64,000 nt of DNA from Lewinellaceae bacterium (GTDB taxonomy: Bacteria > Bacteroidota > Bacteroidia > Chitinophagales > Saprospiraceae). Under the pieces are notes generated by a model. It did not search any database and had not been told where the DNA came from. It saw only the letters and a list, made by a program, of their open reading frames with translations. Where the stretch lies: contig JACJXW010000004.1 of NCBI GenBank assembly GCA_020636405.1, forward strand, positions 3,026,001 through 3,090,000, in the 5' to 3' direction. The position numbers were made by a program, and so were the translations under genes. Shown piece by piece: positions 59,607 to 64,000 of this stretch (its first letter is position 1; every line of letters begins with the position of its first letter).

Positions 59607-59981
59607 ATGCAGCGGAAATTTACCCTCTTATTTTCTTTCCTTCTTCTTGGTTCTCTGGCTGGTATCGCTCAATCCTCTTCTTTTGAAAATGCCACAGCAT
59701 CCGCTAATCCCGGCCTGCTGGAGCTGAACGACGACAGCTGGGCATTCTACGCTGATGAGGAGAATGACGTGTACTATATTGATTTTGAGAGCCTTAGTGT
59801 TAATCTGAGTGACATTTCCGTTCGACGCAAAGATGGTGAAGTGATCTTCCGGGAAGATGTATTCGAACTTCCGGTCAATACCATTTACGAAATAGATTTC
59901 AAGCAGTTCGGCTCCGGGCAGTACGACATTGAACTCCGGTCCTTCACCGGGGTCATCCGCCGGTCTGTTTCTATAAGATAA
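59607..59981 (+). CDS. small secreted protein of unknown function
   Basis: A 124-residue exported protein: signal peptide 1-22 (ending AGIAQ), a Ser/Ala-rich linker, then an acidic, beta-rich domain (DDSWAFYADEENDVYYIDFE, ISVRRKDGEVIFREDVF, QYDIELRSFTGVIRRSV). The strand pattern resembles a T9SS-type or Ig-like C-terminal domain but lacks its N-P-x motif. The ATG at 59607 heads the signal peptide, and a good promoter precedes it. No family is recognised. Confidence 0.68.
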   Translation: MQRKFTLLFSFLLLGSLAGIAQSSSFENATASANPGLLELNDDSWAFYADEENDVYYIDFESLSVNLSDISVRRKDGEVIFREDVFELPVNTIYEIDFKQFGSGQYDIELRSFTGVIRRSVSIR

Positions 59982-59990
59982 CCTCCATTC

Positions 59991-60479
59991 TTACCGCTTT
60001 TGTTGCCATTCACTGAAGGCGTCCTTCAGTGCCGGGAGCATTTCCTTTATCGGGTAGTCCTGCTCCGACATTATATGCGTTTTTCCGCCTTTTTCCTCTA
60101 TGACCAGCATATTGGTCGTCCGTACACTCCGGTTGGGGTCAATCAATGAAGGTTCCTTATCGGCATGGATATAGGCATCTTTGATGGCATCGAATGAGGC
60201 CTTCCCGTAAGGCGTTTCTACCGCATCCTTATAGATGGAAACCGGGCCGGTCTTGCGGATCTTCAACCAGCTGAAAAAGGCGGTCCCGCTACTGATCAGC
60301 ATCAGGAAAAACAGCAACATAGCCGCCAGCATATTCTGATTATAGCTGCGGCCGGCGGCCTTTTTTTTAAGCAGGGCCACTGTTCCTGCCAGAGCGGCCA
60401 AAGCAATGATGGCCGCCGCCCATGCCGTCTGGGCCGTGGCGCTGTTGTTCGGAGCAAAGGTATAGAGTACTTCTTCCAT
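59991..60479 (-). CDS. membrane protein of unknown function
   Basis: A 162-residue protein with two transmembrane helices (AWAAAIIALAALAGTVALL and MLAAMLLFFLMLISSGTAFF) and a soluble C-terminal domain of about 95 residues (KTGPVSIYKDAVETPYGKAS onward), which should lie on one face of the inner membrane. No family is recognised. It is convergent with the secreted-protein gene (10-base gap) and divergent from the EVE-McrB gene. Confidence 0.62.
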   Translation of the reverse strand: MEEVLYTFAPNNSATAQTAWAAAIIALAALAGTVALLKKKAAGRSYNQNMLAAMLLFFLMLISSGTAFFSWLKIRKTGPVSIYKDAVETPYGKASFDAIKDAYIHADKEPSLIDPNRSVRTTNMLVIEEKGGKTHIMSEQDYPIKEMLPALKDAFSEWQQKR

Positions 60480-60662
60480 TACAATTCGTTTTTGATAGAA
60501 CTCCTGGAAAAGGATAATGTTTCCTCAAGCCGATGGACGGAATACCGAAACACCATATAACCGAAATGCCTAAACAGTTGCAAAAAAAATTCTACATTAG
60601 GGCAACGATCCGCCTGGCGCCTGGCGCCGGCGGCCTTTTGTAAAAACACAGGTACTCAACAG

Positions 60663-62615
60663 ATGAACAACAAGGAGGAAAAAGGCACTGTAAAATACTG
60701 GCTTTTCCAGGCCCACTCCAGTCTGTTTCGCCTGCGTGATGCCCTGCGCGTCGGTGCGCTCTCGACCTTTGAACTGAGGGCACACAAGGGTAAAGTGAAA
60801 AAGGGCGATAAAGCTATCATCTGGCAGACGGGCAAAGGAGCGGGCTGCTATGCTCTGGCCACCATCGTGGGCAATCCTTCCGAGATGGCCGTGCCTGGGC
60901 CGGAGCTGCCTTTTTATAAAAAACCACCTTCCTTTGGCCTTCGGGTGCCGCTGCAGATAGAGTACAACCTCTGGAACCGCCCCATTACTTCCTCCATGCT
61001 CCCGGAATTGGCGGCTTTCAAGGATTTTAATGCCGGGCTGCCGGGTATGAACTACGTCGCCACTGAAGCCCAGTACAGAGAACTGGAGAACCTGGCCCGT
61101 CAACTCGACCTGGTGAACGAACCGGAGGCCGCTTACGAAATCGTTTCCCGGGTAGAGCATCCTTTCAACCTTATCCTCTACGGGCCGCCGGGTACGGGCA
61201 AGACCTACCTGACGGCCAATTACGCCCTTTCCATCATCGAAGGGCGCCCCCTGGATGAACTGGCGCTGGAGAACCGGCAGGAACTGCGCCGCCGGTTTAA
61301 CGAGTATGTACAGACAGGAAGGGTGGCTTTCGTTACCTTTCACCAATCCTTTTCCTATGAGGATTTTGTGGAAGGCATCAAGCCATATACCCTCAATGAA
61401 GAAGTGCACTATCGGGTGGAGAACGGCATCTTTAAGATCATGTGCCGGGATGCCCACCGGTCAGTTATGGAAACCGTCTACCGCCATTACCCGGCAGGGG
61501 AGCCTACCTTGGAGTTCAACCAGGTATACAATGCTTTTCTGGATTACCTCAAAGAAGAAGAAGTGGACTCTTTTGAAGGCGAACAGAAAAGCCGGATCAT
61601 CCTGCATCGCATCCTGCCCTTTGGCGACCTGTCTCTGCGGCAGCCTAAATCTTTCGCCGTACTACCAATCCGGAAAAAGAACCTGCAGTTGATGTATCAG
61701 CGGTTCGAGACCGCCGAACAGATCGAAGCCACTGGAGGTGACCTGCGCCCGATAATCGGAGATGCCGATCCGTCCCTGTACTGGAGCGTCTTTCTGGAAT
61801 TGAAGAAATTTGAAATGAACTATATCCTGAATCAGGATGAAGAAAATGGACAGAACGGTGAAACGCCGCCCTTGAAACTGGACGAGTACGGCATGCCCTT
61901 CGAGTTACCCCTGGTGCCGGAACACATCCTCACCCAGTGCAACAAATATGTGCTGATCATCGATGAGATCAACCGGGGAAACATCCCCTCTATCTTCGGA
62001 GAACTCATCACCCTGCTGGAAGACGATAAGCGAGATGGCCGCAGTGAGGCCACTACCGTCATCCTGCCTTACTCGAAAGAACTCTTTTCCGTTCCGCCCA
62101 ACCTGTTTGTCATAGGCACCATGAATACCACCGACCGTTCAACGGAATCTCTGGATATTGCTCTGCGCCGCCGGTTCGCTTTTCGGGCAGTGCCCGCCCG
62201 GCCGGATCTCATCCCGAAACTGGCCAGTGGGCCTCAGGCTGCCGGTGTCGACCTGAAACGCATGCTCGAAGCCATCAACCGCCGCCTGGAACTGCTCATT
62301 GGAGAAGACTACCAGATCGGCCACGCCTATTTTCTTGACGTACAGGACCTCGACAGCCTCAAGGCTACTTTTGAACGCCACATCATTCCCTTACTTCAGG
62401 AGTATTTCTTCAACGATTACGGGAAGATAGGCCTCGTACTCGGCCGGGAATTCGTACGGGAGAAAAACCCGCATCCGGGGACATCAGCCTTTGCTGACTT
62501 CGACCATCCTTATGCAGGCGAGTTCTCGGAAAAGCGGGTGTACGAGTTGCGTGCCATGGAAGAACTGGAAGAGGTGGCCTTCATCAGGATCTACGATGAG
62601 GGGTATGAAGGTTAA
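60663..62615 (+). CDS. EVE-domain McrB-type AAA+ ATPase
   Basis: A 650-residue fusion. Residues 1-150 are an EVE domain (YWLFQAHSSLFRLRDAL, KGDKAIIWQTGKGAGCYALA), a fold that binds modified bases. The rest is a McrB-type AAA+ motor: Walker A GPPGTGKT at 174-181, the FVTFHQSFSYEDFVEGIKP block, the Walker B region NRGNIPSIFGELITLLEDDK, and the McrB signature MNTTDRS at 487-493 followed by an LRRRFAFR arginine motif. In McrBC systems this motor, with McrC, cleaves modified DNA. No mcrC is adjacent: the next genes are a small membrane ORF and miaA on the other strand. It may work alone, with a distant McrC, or in another role. Confidence 0.88.
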   Translation: MNNKEEKGTVKYWLFQAHSSLFRLRDALRVGALSTFELRAHKGKVKKGDKAIIWQTGKGAGCYALATIVGNPSEMAVPGPELPFYKKPPSFGLRVPLQIEYNLWNRPITSSMLPELAAFKDFNAGLPGMNYVATEAQYRELENLARQLDLVNEPEAAYEIVSRVEHPFNLILYGPPGTGKTYLTANYALSIIEGRPLDELALENRQELRRRFNEYVQTGRVAFVTFHQSFSYEDFVEGIKPYTLNEEVHYRVENGIFKIMCRDAHRSVMETVYRHYPAGEPTLEFNQVYNAFLDYLKEEEVDSFEGEQKSRIILHRILPFGDLSLRQPKSFAVLPIRKKNLQLMYQRFETAEQIEATGGDLRPIIGDADPSLYWSVFLELKKFEMNYILNQDEENGQNGETPPLKLDEYGMPFELPLVPEHILTQCNKYVLIIDEINRGNIPSIFGELITLLEDDKRDGRSEATTVILPYSKELFSVPPNLFVIGTMNTTDRSTESLDIALRRRFAFRAVPARPDLIPKLASGPQAAGVDLKRMLEAINRRLELLIGEDYQIGHAYFLDVQDLDSLKATFERHIIPLLQEYFFNDYGKIGLVLGREFVREKNPHPGTSAFADFDHPYAGEFSEKRVYELRAMEELEEVAFIRIYDEGYEG

Positions 62616-62636
62616 TTAATGCCTTTTCCTTTTGGT

Positions 62637-62787
62637 TTAACGTTCTGTCCGGCCACTGAGCCCCTCATACGCCCGGATCAAAAATGCATACCACACCACG
62701 CCTATAGCATACATTACCACCGTGATCAGGAATATGCTCACGTACCAGGCTATGGCGTCGGGCGAAGATTCGGCTTTGGAGGATCAT
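62637..62787 (-). pseudogene. small membrane protein gene with an apparent frameshift at its start
   Basis: An ATG at 62787 has a good GAGGAG site before it, but its own frame is nonsense. The adjacent frame from 62783 reads a convincing 48-residue membrane protein (SPDAIAWYVSIFLITVVMYA onward, ending SGRTER). Removing a single A after the ATG would join them into a normal 49-residue protein. This is either a one-base insertion in the gene or a sequencing error. It lies between miaA and the EVE-McrB stop. Confidence 0.45.
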
Positions 62788-62803
62788 CGCTGGCTCCTCT
62801 GCT

Positions 62804-64000
62804 TTATCCGGGCTTTAGGTTCAGCTTTAAGATCAGGGCTTGAGGGAATTTGGCGGAAAATGCCTGCCAGGCCGGCGCCATCCAGCCAGGTAGTAATTCC
62901 TTGCCTGAGCTTTCAACAACGCATACCTCGTGGAATAATTCAGTACCTGAAGGCGAAAAAGCCGTTAGCTGCCGTTCTTCGGCCAGTAGAGCGCCCTGGT
63001 GGATCAGCACTTCGCCTGCCCAGTTGTCAGCGGGGCCCTGCAGAAAAGGGCCCTGCAGCAAAGTTTCCTGTTTGCTTTCGGAGAAAAGGAGCGAAGCGCG
63101 TTCCTGACCGTTTCCCAGTAATGAGAGCTCCAGCGCTTCCCTGCCGGAAGCGGGGGATGGCCGTTGCCGGATCCTCACCCCCTGAGTCCTGGCAGCTTCG
63201 ATATACTGGAGAGCGAACTCCCAGTCATCAGGGCGGAGCAGTTTCCAGTGGCCATCGCGGCGGTACCAGGTCAGTTGGCGTTTGGCGTAGCGGCGGGTAT
63301 TGCGTTGTATCAGGACAAGGGCTTCCTCCTGGCTGAGCTTACTGTCGAAATGGGCGAAGAGTTCCTGGTAGCCTACCGTCTGCAGGGCACTAAGCTCCCG
63401 CTGTGGGTAGAGCGAACGGGCCTCTTCCAACAATCCCTCCCCGGCCATTATTTCTACCCGGCGGTTAATGCGCTCGTAGAGTTCCCGGCGGGGCCGGTGG
63501 AGTTGGAGGTAGATGGGGGTGAAAGGGCGGGGCTGATTATGGGCCTTCCTGAAGCTGGAAAAGGGTTGTCCGCTGGCCCGGAAGACGGACAGGGCGCGGA
63601 TCAGCCGGTGGGGGTTCTGCCGGTCCACCTCTTCGTAATAATCCGGGTCGTTGCGCGCCACTTCTTCCTGCAGGAAGGCCAGCCCCTTTTTCTGGTATTC
63701 CTGTTCCACTGCCTGGCGGATAGCGGTGGACACCTCCGGAAATTCATCCAGCCCTTCACACAGGGCTTTGATATACAGCCCGGAGCCACCGGCCAGAATG
63801 GCCACATCCTGTTGTTGGAACAGTTGGTCCAGTAGTTGGAGCGCGTCGCGTTCGAAATCGCCGACGCTGTATTCCTCTTCTATGCTCAGGCTGTTGATGA
63901 GGTAGTGCGGGGCCTGGGCCAGTTCCTCAGCAGTGGGCTTGGCCGTGCCGATGTTCATCTCCCGGTAGAACTGCCGGCTGTCGGCTGAAACGACAGCCGT
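62804..64000 (-). CDS. miaA: tRNA dimethylallyltransferase MiaA, partial, with C-terminal extension
   Basis: The gene runs off the window at its 5' end; the visible part starts VVSADSRQFYREMNIGTAKP, just after the missing Walker A region. The core shows GGSGLYIKALCEGLDEFP, QNPHRLIRALSV, the TVGYQELFAHFD helix and RNTRRYAKRQLTWYRRDG, all standard for MiaA, which isopentenylates A37 of UNN-decoding tRNAs. The core ends near the helix WEFALQYIEAA. About 127 further residues (62804-63187) form a beta-rich tail not normal for MiaA, which is usually near 300 residues. A small membrane ORF follows downstream. Confidence 0.93.
   Translation of the reverse strand, partial: TAVVSADSRQFYREMNIGTAKPTAEELAQAPHYLINSLSIEEEYSVGDFERDALQLLDQLFQQQDVAILAGGSGLYIKALCEGLDEFPEVSTAIRQAVEQEYQKKGLAFLQEEVARNDPDYYEEVDRQNPHRLIRALSVFRASGQPFSSFRKAHNQPRPFTPIYLQLHRPRRELYERINRRVEIMAGEGLLEEARSLYPQRELSALQTVGYQELFAHFDSKLSQEEALVLIQRNTRRYAKRQLTWYRRDGHWKLLRPDDWEFALQYIEAARTQGVRIRQRPSPASGREALELSLLGNGQERASLLFSESKQETLLQGPFLQGPADNWAGEVLIHQGALLAEERQLTAFSPSGTELFHEVCVVESSGKELLPGWMAPAWQAFSAKFPQALILKLNLKPG

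Noticed and set aside
62722..63336. A 204-codon plus-strand frame, considered as a possible McrC partner of EVE-McrB
   Set aside because: It is antisense to miaA, is rich in Pro, Arg and Ser, and has no nuclease motif.

Overview
The window is bacterial chromosome from a member of the Bacteroidota, most likely a Saprospiria-like marine or aquatic heterotroph; the phylum call is firm and the finer placement is inference. The grounds are: two secreted proteins with C-terminal type IX secretion (T9SS) sorting domains, DUF3822 and DUF4296 family proteins, a glutaminyl-tRNA synthetase, several promoters of the Bacteroidota form TTTG-N(16-23)-TAnnTTTG, A-rich rather than Shine-Dalgarno leaders, and many short intergenic repeats. 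Genes are densely packed on both strands. Layout: 0-9 kb holds a CcoI/FixI copper ATPase with a CRP/FNR-like site in front of it, two T9SS cargo proteins (a BNR propeller and a thioredoxin-fold protein), a hypothetical protein, a sterol-desaturase-family protein and a DoxX protein. 9-18 kb is a sugar region: two Tat-exported Gfo/Idh/MocA oxidoreductases and two 3-keto-disaccharide-hydrolase (DUF1080) proteins form a probable 3-keto-glycoside pathway, next to a decayed GMC oxidoreductase; then a Na+/solute symporter and galT, divergent from an NrtR-type Nudix regulator with two operator-like repeats between them. 18-22.5 kb has a TPR/LuxR regulator, a cytochrome c peroxidase fragment and a small tRNA-Arg(CCT)-associated island carrying a helical protein and an HNH nuclease between direct repeats. 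22.5-31 kb has a YjbR protein, an FAD oxidoreductase, a 2038-residue alpha-2-macroglobulin and a DUF697 protein. 31-42 kb is housekeeping: tsaD, bactofilin, DUF3822, rsmD, argS, glnS, pyrR, pyrB. 42-53 kb has an exported coiled-coil protein with an unusually regular 18+11+11 residue super-repeat, a thioredoxin-like protein, an SDR, a SixA-like phosphatase, a DUF4296 lipoprotein, a PhoB/PhoR-like two-component pair and an ABC-F ATPase. 53-64 kb has a tandem retropepsin-like protein, two related octanucleotide minisatellites around a small membrane protein and an Rpn-type nuclease, then a UbiA-like protein, an M42 peptidase, pyrE, a Nudix hydrolase, an orphan EVE-McrB ATPase and a miaA with an unusual C-terminal extension. 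How the parts work together: pyrR, pyrB and pyrE serve pyrimidine synthesis; tsaD, miaA, argS, glnS and rsmD serve translation; the 9-18 kb block is sugar oxidation, uptake and Leloir metabolism under local control. The strongest candidates for something new are the tRNA-bounded HNH module, the coiled-coil super-repeat, the EVE-McrB without an adjacent McrC, and the octamer arrays.
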